Shown: positions 42,927-51,368 of the stretch, one piece after another
Layout: the number at the start of each line of letters is the position of its first letter
How positions within the stretch are numbered: the stretch's first letter is position 1
Assembly: GCA_017569305.1 (NCBI GenBank)
Contig: CP069418.1
Coordinates: 1 to 64,000 of the forward strand
Origin: Clostridiales bacterium FE2011
GTDB taxonomy: Bacteria > Bacillota > Clostridia > Christensenellales > Aristaeellaceae
Direction: 5' to 3'
Length of the DNA: 64,000 nt
Program-made: the position numbers and the translations under genes
Notes under the pieces: generated by a model
Databases searched by the model: none
Told to the model about the DNA's origin: nothing
Seen by the model: only the letters and a program-made list of their open reading frames with translations

Positions 42927-44366
42927 ATGAAATCAGAAATCATTATTGTTTCAATCGGACAGGGCGATCCTGATTTACTGAATGTAAAAACAATCCGTAC
43001 GCTGCGTGAATCAAATCGTCTTATCCTGCGAACCGGCAGGCATCCGATATGCGGTTGGCTTGAATCCAATGGAATTGTTTATCAGACCCTGGACTGTTTT
43101 TATGAGAATGCTGAAGATTTTGATCAGTTGAACAGCATAATTGCTGATCATATTTTTCAGGAAGCATCCAGAGGTCCGGTTGTATATGCCGTTCCCGACA
43201 GCCTGATGGACAATACTGTTAAAACCCTTTTCCGGGCCAAACCTGATCATATTCATATCACTGTAATACCGGGTGTCGGTTCTTTTGACCTTCATCTTTC
43301 TTCTTCGCTTCAGTACCTTGAGAATTCTTCCGTTCAGGTTGTATCAGCATATGACCTGCTTTCCTCTTTTTCATATAATCCGTTGAATTCTTTGCTGGTC
43401 ACAGAGCTGGACAACGTAATCCTTGCCGGCCAGGTCAAGATTTTTCTTTCCGGTTTTCTTGAAGATCAGCATATTGTTTACCTGCTCAGTGAAAACAGTG
43501 ATCCTGTATCCTTATCTCTTTACATGCTTGACCGTCAGCAGCAATTCAACCATTTTTCCGCCTTGCTGATACCAGGGTCTGATTATATGCATCGTGAAAA
43601 GTACGTTCTTCATGATCTTGCAGAAATCATGAATCGGCTGCGTTCTCCGGAAGGCTGCCCATGGGACCGGCAGCAGACTCATCAGTCATTGCGGCCTTTC
43701 CTGATAGAGGAAGCATGGGAATGTGTTGCTGCTATTAATGATGAAGATTACCTTCATCTCGGGGAGGAACTTGGCGATCTCCTCTTCCAGGTCATTTTCC
43801 ACGCTTCCATTGGAAATGATTATGATGAATTTACTTTGAATGACGTTATCTCTTCCATCTGTGTCAAAATGATCCGCAGACATCCGCATGTTTTCTCTGA
43901 TGCAGATCTGCATGATACGGAAAGTATCTCAGCTGCCTGGGAACAGATCAAGGAGTCTGAAACCGGTCATCATACACTTTCTCAAAATTTGGATGACATA
44001 TCCGTTTCCCTTCCTGCTTTGAAATATACTGCCAAGATATTAAAAAAAGCCTGCCGGAACAGCGCTGCTTCCGGTTCTTCCTCTGAAATCATTGCTGAAA
44101 TCAGAGAAGTGCTGGACATCTTCAGCAGTGATTCTGTTCCTGAAGATCTGTCCGGTTTATGCGGATATCTGCTTATTCTGTGCAGCTTTCTATGCTTTCA
44201 TTCGGGAACAGACGGTGAAGTTATTCTTCACCAGGCGGCTGATCGTCTGAAGCAGTATCTCCATAATGCGGAAGCCCTCATGATAAAGGACGGAAAATCC
44301 TTTGAATGCTTGACTTTCAGTGAACTATGTGTATACTTAAAGCATGTTGAAGGCGAAATTGAATAA
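42927..44366 (+). CDS. Tetrapyrrole methylase/MazG bifunctional protein (YabN)
   Basis: A 479-residue protein. The N-terminal half (about 1-215) is a degenerate tetrapyrrole (corrin/porphyrin) methylase-like domain beginning EIIIVSIGQGDPDLL. The central MazG domain (about 230-345) carries LRSPEGCPWDRQQTHQSLRPFLIEEAWE and GEELGDLLFQVIFH, which bind Mg and hydrolyse nucleoside triphosphates; a second, partial MazG-like helical region closes it. It is the YabN type. ATG 42927 has AGGA 8 nt upstream. hup follows after 66 nt. Confidence 0.9.
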   Translation: MKSEIIIVSIGQGDPDLLNVKTIRTLRESNRLILRTGRHPICGWLESNGIVYQTLDCFYENAEDFDQLNSIIADHIFQEASRGPVVYAVPDSLMDNTVKTLFRAKPDHIHITVIPGVGSFDLHLSSSLQYLENSSVQVVSAYDLLSSFSYNPLNSLLVTELDNVILAGQVKIFLSGFLEDQHIVYLLSENSDPVSLSLYMLDRQQQFNHFSALLIPGSDYMHREKYVLHDLAEIMNRLRSPEGCPWDRQQTHQSLRPFLIEEAWECVAAINDEDYLHLGEELGDLLFQVIFHASIGNDYDEFTLNDVISSICVKMIRRHPHVFSDADLHDTESISAAWEQIKESETGHHTLSQNLDDISVSLPALKYTAKILKKACRNSAASGSSSEIIAEIREVLDIFSSDSVPEDLSGLCGYLLILCSFLCFHSGTDGEVILHQAADRLKQYLHNAEALMIKDGKSFECLTFSELCVYLKHVEGEIE

Positions 44367-44387
44367 TTCCGGTCTTTGGCATATTTA
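44359..44387 (+). promoter_or_regulatory. Putative promoter of hup
   Basis: TTGAAT (44359-44364) and TATTTA (44382-44387) are 17 bp apart and 46 nt before the GTG. The -35 overlaps the stop codon of the MazG gene. Confidence 0.35.
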
Positions 44388-44432
44388 TATTTTTTATGCA
44401 ACCTGCATAAAGAGACAAGGAGGAGATTACCT

Positions 44433-44726
44433 GTGAACAAGAGTGAACTGATCAATGCGCTGGCCGAAAAAACATCATTCTCCAAGAAAGATGCCGAAAA
44501 AGCTCTGAATGCTTTCGTTGAAACAATCAACGGCGCTCTGGCTAAGGGTGAGAAAGTTCAGCTTATTGGCTTCGGAACCTTCGATGTGAAAAAGCGTCCT
44601 GCCCGTACTGCCCGTAATCCGCGTACCGGCGCCGAAATCAAGATTGCCGCATCCAAGGCGCCTTCTTTCAAAGCAGGCAAGGCTCTGAAGGACAAGGTTA
44701 ACGCAAAGAAAAAGGCCAAGAAATAA
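44433..44726 (+). CDS. hup: DNA-binding protein HU
   Basis: A 97-residue histone-like protein that bends DNA. The family pattern is [49 protein letters not shown] (the beta-arm signature), and a Lys-rich C terminus (NAKKKAKK) longer than in E. coli. Start GTG at 44433 is 9 nt from AAGGAGG. A strong terminator directly downstream makes it a highly expressed short unit. Confidence 0.97.
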   Translation: MNKSELINALAEKTSFSKKDAEKALNAFVETINGALAKGEKVQLIGFGTFDVKKRPARTARNPRTGAEIKIAASKAPSFKAGKALKDKVNAKKKAKK

Positions 44727-44738
44727 TGATTCGTTTCT

Positions 44739-44774
44739 GCCCGCAGGAACATTGTTTCCTGCGGGCTTTGTTTT
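44739..44774 (+). terminator. Terminator of hup
   Basis: An 11-bp perfect stem (44739-44749 with 44756-44766), 6-nt loop, then TTTGTTTT. It lies only 11 nt before the rqcP ATG. Confidence 0.85.
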
Positions 44775-44785
44775 GTGAGGATTAT

Positions 44786-45064
44786 ATGAGAATTGACAAA
44801 TACCTTAAGGTTTCCCGGATTATTAAGCGCCGTACTGTTGCAAGTGAAGCCTGCAGCGGCGGACGTGTCATGATCAATCAACGGATTGCGAAACCGTCTT
44901 CAGATGTCAAGCCAGGTGATATAATCAGTATTCGTTTCGGAGAACACATTGGCCATTACGAAATCCTTTCTGTTCTGGATACCGTCAGTAAAGATCTGGC
45001 CTCCGAAATGTATAAAGTACTGGATGAGGATGCTTTCCTGTCATTGGAGCGTAATAAATCATGA
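44786..45064 (+). CDS. rqcP: RqcP (YabO, S4 domain) ribosome quality control factor
   Basis: A 92-residue S4-domain protein of the Hsp15/YabO group. RqcP works with RqcH to add alanine tails on stalled 50S subunits. The S4 pattern is MRIDKYLKVSRIIKRRTVASEACSGGRVMINQRIAKPSS. The ATG at 44786 has GAGG 5 nt upstream, overlapping the terminator T-run. It overlaps ispDF by 4 nt. Order mazG-rqcP is as in Bacillus yabN-yabO, with hup inserted. Confidence 0.92.
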   Translation: MRIDKYLKVSRIIKRRTVASEACSGGRVMINQRIAKPSSDVKPGDIISIRFGEHIGHYEILSVLDTVSKDLASEMYKVLDEDAFLSLERNKS

Positions 45065-46233
45065 AAAAACATGTCATTTTGCTTGCTGGTGGAAAAGGAA
45101 CCAGGATGAATGCCGCTGTTAATAAGGTTCTTCTCGATCTTTGCGGCAAACCTGTTATTCTGAGAAGCGCTGAAGCATTTTCTTCCCTGGCTGATGATAT
45201 GATTATCGTTTGTCGTGCGGAAGACCAGCCTGTGATTGAAAGCATATTCAGCCGTTCTTTTCTTCCCTTTCCTGTTTATTTCACATCAGGCGGCAATACC
45301 CGGCAGGAATCTGTTTTAAACGGTATACGCATGCTTTCCGCCGGATATAATGATATCATTCTGATTCATGATGCCGCCAGATGTCTTGTCAATCAAGAAC
45401 TTATCAGCCGGGTTATTGAATCCGTACTGGATTCGGGAACCGGTATCCCGGGCATTCCGGCTACCAGCACTTTCAAAATCTGCAATGATGAACATTTTGT
45501 CATGCATACGCCTGATCGTTCCAGTCTTTATGAAATACAAACACCCCAAGGCTTTGCCGCAGAAGTTTTCATTTCTGCTGCTTTGAAAGCAGCTGAAGAC
45601 GGCATTGATTGTACCGATGATGCCGGTATTCTCGAGCATTACCATATACCGGTTCATATTGTTCCGGGTTCATCACAGAATATTAAACTGACTGAACCCG
45701 AAGATATGTCCAGAGCTTCATCAATTCTGAAAGGAGACGCAGCAAATATGCGTATCGGAATGGGATATGATGTCCATCGTCTGACCGACGGCAGGAAACT
45801 CATCCTGTGCGGTGTGGAAGTTCCCTTCTCACAGGGTCTTCTCGGTCACAGTGATGCAGATGTTGCTCTTCATGCACTTATGGATGCCATGTTTGGCGCC
45901 TGTGCGCTCGGTGACATCGGAAAGCATTTCCCTGATACAAGTGATCTGTATAAAGATATCTCTTCAGTTTTTCTGCTGAAAGAAACAAACAGGATTATCG
46001 GAGAAGCCGGATACAAGGTATCCAATACAGATATTACAATCGTTGCCCAGAAGCCCAAACTTCTGCCCTTCATTCCTCAAATGACTGAAATCATTGCAGA
46101 CACTTTGGGCATTCCCCTCAATGCCGTTAACATCAAGGCAACCACTACGGAAAAGCTTGGATTCGAAGGCCGTATGGAAGGAATATCGGCCTATGCTGTA
46201 TGTGCAGTTACAGACAGAACTGAAAAGATCTGA
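45061..46233 (+). CDS. ispDF: IspDF: bifunctional MEP cytidylyltransferase / MECDP synthase
   Basis: A 390-residue fusion of two enzymes of the non-mevalonate isoprenoid pathway. IspD (about 1-225) has the nucleotidyltransferase loop LAGGKGTRMN and HDAARCLV; IspF begins at M230 with MRIGMGYDVHRL, and has HSDADVALHALMDA and VNIKATTTEKLGFEGR. The linker is short. The sequence AAAGGAG lies 11 nt before M230, so IspF could also be started internally. Start ATGA-overlaps rqcP. The fusion is typical of alpha-proteobacteria but also seen elsewhere. Confidence 0.95.
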   Translation: MKKHVILLAGGKGTRMNAAVNKVLLDLCGKPVILRSAEAFSSLADDMIIVCRAEDQPVIESIFSRSFLPFPVYFTSGGNTRQESVLNGIRMLSAGYNDIILIHDAARCLVNQELISRVIESVLDSGTGIPGIPATSTFKICNDEHFVMHTPDRSSLYEIQTPQGFAAEVFISAALKAAEDGIDCTDDAGILEHYHIPVHIVPGSSQNIKLTEPEDMSRASSILKGDAANMRIGMGYDVHRLTDGRKLILCGVEVPFSQGLLGHSDADVALHALMDAMFGACALGDIGKHFPDTSDLYKDISSVFLLKETNRIIGEAGYKVSNTDITIVAQKPKLLPFIPQMTEIIADTLGIPLNAVNIKATTTEKLGFEGRMEGISAYAVCAVTDRTEKI

Positions 46234-46235
46234 GA

Positions 46236-47408
46236 CTACTGATTAAACAACATCTGATAAAGTAATTTCTGGCTGTGAACAGGGAGCATCGGAACAGCAT
46301 CTGCAAGGAAAAGACTCAATCCAGACATTAATTCAATGCGGTATACATTGTTATCCGATACATTTTGATTGTCCAGCACCTTCCTTGTATCAGAATTGAG
46401 GCCTGTCATTTGGTCATCATCCTTTGATGCTGACAAGAAGATGTTTTCACTGGTGCTGTCCTGAAGGAAAATACTTGCAGCCAGTTTTTCAGACGAAATA
46501 CTGCCTGTCACAGACAGGATTTTTTGTGTTTTGTCATTTTCGCAGTCATAGGTGATGCTGCACTGCAAATCTCCCGCTGTCAGGCTAAAATGCTCACAGA
46601 TGATCAGTTCATCCTGAGATACATTTTCATAATATGGACTGTTGCCGCTGTACAACCTGTTCAGAAGGGCAAATTGACTTCGGTCAGACTGTACATATAT
46701 ATCGTGGAAATAATACCGGTTGTTCTCATTGTGTGCAATGAGGATCCTTTTCTCATGCTCTTTTACATTAACGATCGACAGGGTCAGGATCACCTGTTCC
46801 TGTTTTAAAATCTCATATGTAACATACCTGCCGCTGTCATAACTTTTCATTCTGACGAGTGGATTATACTCTGATACCAGTGCATCAGTAAAACTGGTGA
46901 AGCATTCCAGAAGCATATCGCAGCATTCTGTATTGCTGTCCTTTTTATTTCCGGATTCTTTATCATCTGTATAATGATTCTTTATGAACTGTGTGAAATC
47001 CGAAAGCATATACTCCGTTGTACATACACTTGACGCTTTCCCGAAGAGCGTTCCGGTATATACACCTTCTGAGTATTCTGTATAACGTGTATTCAGCCAC
47101 TCCTGATATATCCCGTCAATCCGTTCTGTAAAATGAATAATTCTTTCCGGCGTGATGCCCAAAAGATTATTGATTGTATTATAAATATTCTGATGTATAT
47201 CTGAATTCCGGATAATATAGTCTGGTATCAGCGAAGATGTTATCAGAGTGGTTGTTTCATCATACCGGAACAAGTCAATCACAACAGTTTTTTGATTATT
47301 ATTGTTTTCAGACAAAACTGTTCCCTGTATTCCGATATGTGTATCACCAATTGCTGATGACCAGATACAGCTTATTATGATGATCAGAATACAGATTCTC
47401 TTTTTCAT
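46236..47408 (-). CDS. Exported protein of unknown function (390 aa)
   Basis: A protein with a clear signal peptide (MKKRICILIIIISCIWSSA, probable cleavage after about residue 21), then a 365-residue hydrophilic, Asn- and Asp-rich region with no family I recognise. Its middle has alternating beta-type strands (VTYEILKQEQVILTLSIVNV). It is the last of three tandem exported genes, 29 nt after the previous one. Stop at 46236 is 2 nt from the ispDF stop. Function unknown. Confidence 0.75.
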   Translation of the reverse strand: MKKRICILIIIISCIWSSAIGDTHIGIQGTVLSENNNNQKTVVIDLFRYDETTTLITSSLIPDYIIRNSDIHQNIYNTINNLLGITPERIIHFTERIDGIYQEWLNTRYTEYSEGVYTGTLFGKASSVCTTEYMLSDFTQFIKNHYTDDKESGNKKDSNTECCDMLLECFTSFTDALVSEYNPLVRMKSYDSGRYVTYEILKQEQVILTLSIVNVKEHEKRILIAHNENNRYYFHDIYVQSDRSQFALLNRLYSGNSPYYENVSQDELIICEHFSLTAGDLQCSITYDCENDKTQKILSVTGSISSEKLAASIFLQDSTSENIFLSASKDDDQMTGLNSDTRKVLDNQNVSDNNVYRIELMSGLSLFLADAVPMLPVHSQKLLYQMLFNQ

Positions 47409-47437
47409 GACTATCCTCTACAATCTGATATCAGTCG

Positions 47438-49036
47438 TTATTCCGCTTCTTCAACTTCCAGCGGAGCTGTTTCTGCCGATTCAGACTCACCTGTTTCATT
47501 CTGCGCATTTTCAGGAACGTCATCTGTGTTTTCTTCCTGCACCGGTTCCTCAGCAGAAATATGGCTGATCATGGATGCCGCGTTACTCACCCAGTCAGTG
47601 AGATAAGGAATAATTTCCTTTTCCTTTTCTGTTCCCACCTGAATGGGATCCTGAATTTCAAACGGCATGAAAACCCACGGAACCGCTGTATTGAACTTAC
47701 CCGTGAAAGCCAGGGTGGATTCACCCTGTATGAAACTGGCCTGTACCTCAAGCTTTGTAGCCACATTCTGTGCATATTTGCTGGAATAATGAAGATTTAT
47801 ACCGGCTTTCACAGGAGTAAACTCCGGAATGCTCTCCGGATTGATATCTTCAGGAAGATAGGTCAGATCCTTCTCAAGAGAGATATCGTACTGATCTTCC
47901 TCATGATTCTTTTCATCGTCACCCTCTCCCTTTTTATATACAGAAATGGCTTTCTTTAAGTCTATTCTGAGAGAGAAGTTTTCTTCCAATCCCTTTTCTG
48001 ACGGGTCTGTATACACTTTAGCCAGCCAGATACTTTTTTCATATGAAGTGTCCTGCTCGTTTTTCTGATCAGGTATTCCGAAAACAATAACCTCTTTTTG
48101 ATTTTGGAGAGTATATACGTTCAGGCCCGAAACTGACTCAATGCGAAGTGCATCATATCCTGTCGACTTTTCATCAAGTGGCAGTTCAATACCAAAGCTG
48201 AGTACTTCTCCCATGGCTGAAACCCGTTTTTTCATCGTCAGCTTTTTATCCATATCAAAGGAATTCAATGCTTCCTTATAGTAATACAGCAGGTTTTCAT
48301 TCACATAAAGTGCCTTTTCCTCCTGTGTCATCACAGAATCAAGGAGTTTATTAATATCAGGATCTGTTGAGAATTCAGCAAATAATGCCACGATCTGGCG
48401 GTTGACTTCTTCCATAGGTATTTCATAGGAAAAGTCAAGCGCAGAAGAACCATTTTCCGTTTTCACGGTTTCTGCCTCAACCGCAAATCCCGCAAGCCAC
48501 ATTTCCAGTTCATTCTGATACCGTGTGAGAACCGGATCCCACTGATCCTTCCGATCCTGCTCGGAAACAGTCATCATATTGGAAATAAAGGAAGCCGGGG
48601 ATACATTTTCTCCGCCTGAAGGGATAAATTGTTCAATATATGCACTCTTTACAGGAAACTCCAGGATTTTGCCCTGAACCATATCGCTTCTGAAATAGTA
48701 GATACCATCTTTTCTGTAAAGCTCAGACAGCGCTTTCTGCTGATCCTGTTCATCGGACTGGAAAACATAATAATGCAGATCCTTTCCGGACAAGATCCCC
48801 CGGAGGTTATATTCAGCATCTGAAACGGTCCTCAGGAACCTGGTATCAAAAATGTCTTTCAGGAAAGGAATATTGAACATTTCACCCTCTGAAGAGATGG
48901 AAAAAGTCCCCTTCAGTCCGCTGCCGATCGCAAGCTGATTGTGCATTTTTTCCGGAAGTGTATATTCCGCAGCCTGACAGGTACACGTCGCAAGTACGAG
49001 AATCAGGGCCAATAATGTAAAAAGCGTTTTTTTCAT
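47438..49036 (-). CDS. Exported protein of unknown function (532 aa)
   Basis: A protein with a signal peptide MKKTLFTLLALILVLATC (cleavage probably near CQA-AEYT; a lipobox at C18 or C20 is weak). The mature part alternates helices and long beta strands, then ends in an acidic low-complexity tail from about residue 500 (EEPVQEENTDD...). Strings such as LRGILSGKDLHYYVFQSDE and FEIQDPIQVGTEKEKE recall lipoprotein-like beta folds, but I do not recognise a family. 17 nt after the first exported gene. Confidence 0.75.
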   Translation of the reverse strand: MKKTLFTLLALILVLATCTCQAAEYTLPEKMHNQLAIGSGLKGTFSISSEGEMFNIPFLKDIFDTRFLRTVSDAEYNLRGILSGKDLHYYVFQSDEQDQQKALSELYRKDGIYYFRSDMVQGKILEFPVKSAYIEQFIPSGGENVSPASFISNMMTVSEQDRKDQWDPVLTRYQNELEMWLAGFAVEAETVKTENGSSALDFSYEIPMEEVNRQIVALFAEFSTDPDINKLLDSVMTQEEKALYVNENLLYYYKEALNSFDMDKKLTMKKRVSAMGEVLSFGIELPLDEKSTGYDALRIESVSGLNVYTLQNQKEVIVFGIPDQKNEQDTSYEKSIWLAKVYTDPSEKGLEENFSLRIDLKKAISVYKKGEGDDEKNHEEDQYDISLEKDLTYLPEDINPESIPEFTPVKAGINLHYSSKYAQNVATKLEVQASFIQGESTLAFTGKFNTAVPWVFMPFEIQDPIQVGTEKEKEIIPYLTDWVSNAASMISHISAEEPVQEENTDDVPENAQNETGESESAETAPLEVEEAE

Positions 49037-49053
49037 GATCAGATCTCCCTATA

Positions 49054-50388
49054 TCAATAATTCGTTAGCAATTTCCATATTTCGTCAGGAATATCCTTGC
49101 GCAGAAACACCGTATCCTCTTCAGGCAGTGTCATCATTTTCTGTATCAGGATACGGATTGCTTCTTCCGGTATTCCTTCATTGTCCGGAGTCATTATGAT
49201 CTGCGAACCATTCCGTTCTTTCTTTTGTGTATCTGATTGAATTGATTCGCTGATACTGAATCCTGACATAACACTGCTTGTTACTATTTTACCTGTTTTA
49301 TTGGTAATTTCAAGTGTTCCGGCATATTCAGCTTCTTTTTCTTTACTCATAGATTCCGTTATGATTATGGAATGCTCAGGAACACTGTTTCCTTTGACAT
49401 TATACTGGATTTTTCCCAGGCTGCTCATATCTTCGGAATGCAGGTCACCTGTATACCTGATCTTTGTTTTTTCCTTTTCCTTTTTCTGATCCAGCTGATA
49501 ATCCCATTTCAGCTTCCGGTTTGCAGGATCAGAAAGATCCAGTTCACGTTCATATGTAATATTGTCTTTATCGTATCCTTTTACTGCAGGTGTTTTGATT
49601 GTCAGGCTGTCTTTGACGTGATCCCCGGAACGCAGGCATTTCCATACCAGGGAAATCTTTCTCATTTCTGTTTCTGAAACGCCGACTGTTCCGTCGTAAT
49701 TGATCCGGAGCACATTGCCATTCTGATCAAATAGCAGGACAATTTTCTGACCTCCCTGGAACATCAGTTTTATGAGATCATTTCGCGTTGATTGATTGTC
49801 ACACAGATCAGCCAGGGCTTCGGGAAAATGCTCACTGACATATTCAGAGGGAAACTGGATCGTCATCCTGCTCACTGATTTTCCAAACCCGGAAAAATTC
49901 AGAGTTGCAGATGATCTGCCTGTGTATTCGGGAAATTTTTCCGCCGTTTTGCAGAACAAGGGATACAGATCGTCTATCAGATGATTCAGTCTGAAATACT
50001 GTTTTTCCAGAAAGAATGTGAATTCATCTTTTTCCGTGTTTTTTTCTTCATTCAGGTTCTGATTCTGTCCACTCATCTCTGACTGTGTATCCGTAATGGA
50101 CAGGAGCGGCTCCTCATCAATGTACAGAACAGTTTCTGCTCTGTTGCGATCCGAGCCGACATTTACAGATATATGCCTGAGCAGACGATTCAGACTATCA
50201 AGCCTTTCCTTGCTGAACTGTGCCAGTTGTGTATACTCCGGTGCGTATATACTGAATGTGATCGGTGAATCAAACTCCCCCGTAAGCAAAAAATGGCTCG
50301 GGAATGTTTCCCCGATGCCGTTGGAACCTGAAAAAAGGCAAAAGACGGCTATGATTACCAAAAAAGTTTTCCTGATAATGTTTTTCAT
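49054..50388 (-). CDS. Exported protein of unknown function (444 aa)
   Basis: A protein with a signal peptide (MKNIIRKTFLVIIAVFCLFSGSNGIG, cleavage near 25). The mature sequence shows amphipathic helices followed by beta strands such as VLLFDQNGNVLRINYDG and IRYTGDLHSE; no known domain is evident. The start overlaps the stop of dusB by 4 nt (ATGA), so it is translationally coupled to that gene. It heads a trio of exported genes of similar design. Confidence 0.75.
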   Translation of the reverse strand: MKNIIRKTFLVIIAVFCLFSGSNGIGETFPSHFLLTGEFDSPITFSIYAPEYTQLAQFSKERLDSLNRLLRHISVNVGSDRNRAETVLYIDEEPLLSITDTQSEMSGQNQNLNEEKNTEKDEFTFFLEKQYFRLNHLIDDLYPLFCKTAEKFPEYTGRSSATLNFSGFGKSVSRMTIQFPSEYVSEHFPEALADLCDNQSTRNDLIKLMFQGGQKIVLLFDQNGNVLRINYDGTVGVSETEMRKISLVWKCLRSGDHVKDSLTIKTPAVKGYDKDNITYERELDLSDPANRKLKWDYQLDQKKEKEKTKIRYTGDLHSEDMSSLGKIQYNVKGNSVPEHSIIITESMSKEKEAEYAGTLEITNKTGKIVTSSVMSGFSISESIQSDTQKKERNGSQIIMTPDNEGIPEEAIRILIQKMMTLPEEDTVFLRKDIPDEIWKLLTNY

Positions 50389-51368
50389 TGCCTGTCCTCC
50401 TGCTGTTCCGGTTCCTTTATTTTTTGTGCATCCTCGAAAAAATAATCTGTCAGTTTCATTGCTGTTGCGGCATCAGGGCATTGGTTTATCTCCGTTCTGA
50501 ATTTTCCTGCGCCTCGTATCCCCTTAATGTACCATCCTATATGTTTTCTCATTTCCCTGACAGCTATCTGTTCTGGTCTGGAATCAAGCATCATATGATA
50601 ATGCCTGATAATCATCTTGTGTTTTTCTTCGTTTGTCACAGGCCTGACGGAATGCCCTTTCTCCAGTTCACGGATTTGTCGGAATATCCACGGATTCCCC
50701 AGGGCTCCCCGTCCGATCATCACTCCGTCTGTATTTGCCTTCTTTTGTTTATCCAGCGCATCTTCTGCAGAAAACAGATCACCGTTTCCGATCACCGGAA
50801 TATGGACCTTTTCCTTGACTCTGGCAATAATATCCCAGTCTGCTTCTCCGCTGTACTGCTGCTCCCTTGTCCTTCCGTGCACAGTCACAGAAACAATTCC
50901 TGCATTCTCTGCCATTTTTGCATATTCTTCCACATTAATATGCTCGCTGTCATACCCTATTCGCATTTTAACAGAAACAGGAAGAGAAGAAGCCGCTACC
51001 GTCTTCTCCATCATTTCCGAAGCGATCAGCGGGGTACGCATCAACCCGCATCCTTCACCTGATGGAGCAATCTTTTTGGCCGGACAGCCCATATTCAGGT
51101 CAATACCGTCATATATTCCCAGATCGCATATCCGTTTTGCAGCTTCTGCAACTGTTGCCGGATCACGGCCGAAAAGCTGCAGAATAAGAAACGGTTCCCC
51201 GGGGCCGCGGATCATCAGTTCCTGGGTTGCCCGTTGTTTCGGCGCGCACAAATACCCCATGGCGCTGATCATTTCCGTATAAGCAAGATCACATCCCTGT
51301 TCATAACATATTGTTCTGTAGACATGATCTGTTATGCCGCACATAGGTGCAAGCCTGATATCAAACAT
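50385..51368 (-). CDS. dusB: tRNA-dihydrouridine synthase DusB-type
   Basis: A 327-residue FMN enzyme that reduces uridines of the tRNA D-loop. Motifs: LAPMCGITDHVYRTI, the catalytic Cys in NMGCPAKK, VSVKMRIGYD, VTVHGRTREQQYSG, and GNGDLFSAEDA. It overlaps the upstream GH127-like gene by 8 nt and the downstream exported gene by 4 nt. Confidence 0.96.
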   Translation of the reverse strand: MFDIRLAPMCGITDHVYRTICYEQGCDLAYTEMISAMGYLCAPKQRATQELMIRGPGEPFLILQLFGRDPATVAEAAKRICDLGIYDGIDLNMGCPAKKIAPSGEGCGLMRTPLIASEMMEKTVAASSLPVSVKMRIGYDSEHINVEEYAKMAENAGIVSVTVHGRTREQQYSGEADWDIIARVKEKVHIPVIGNGDLFSAEDALDKQKKANTDGVMIGRGALGNPWIFRQIRELEKGHSVRPVTNEEKHKMIIRHYHMMLDSRPEQIAVREMRKHIGWYIKGIRGAGKFRTEINQCPDAATAMKLTDYFFEDAQKIKEPEQQEDRQ

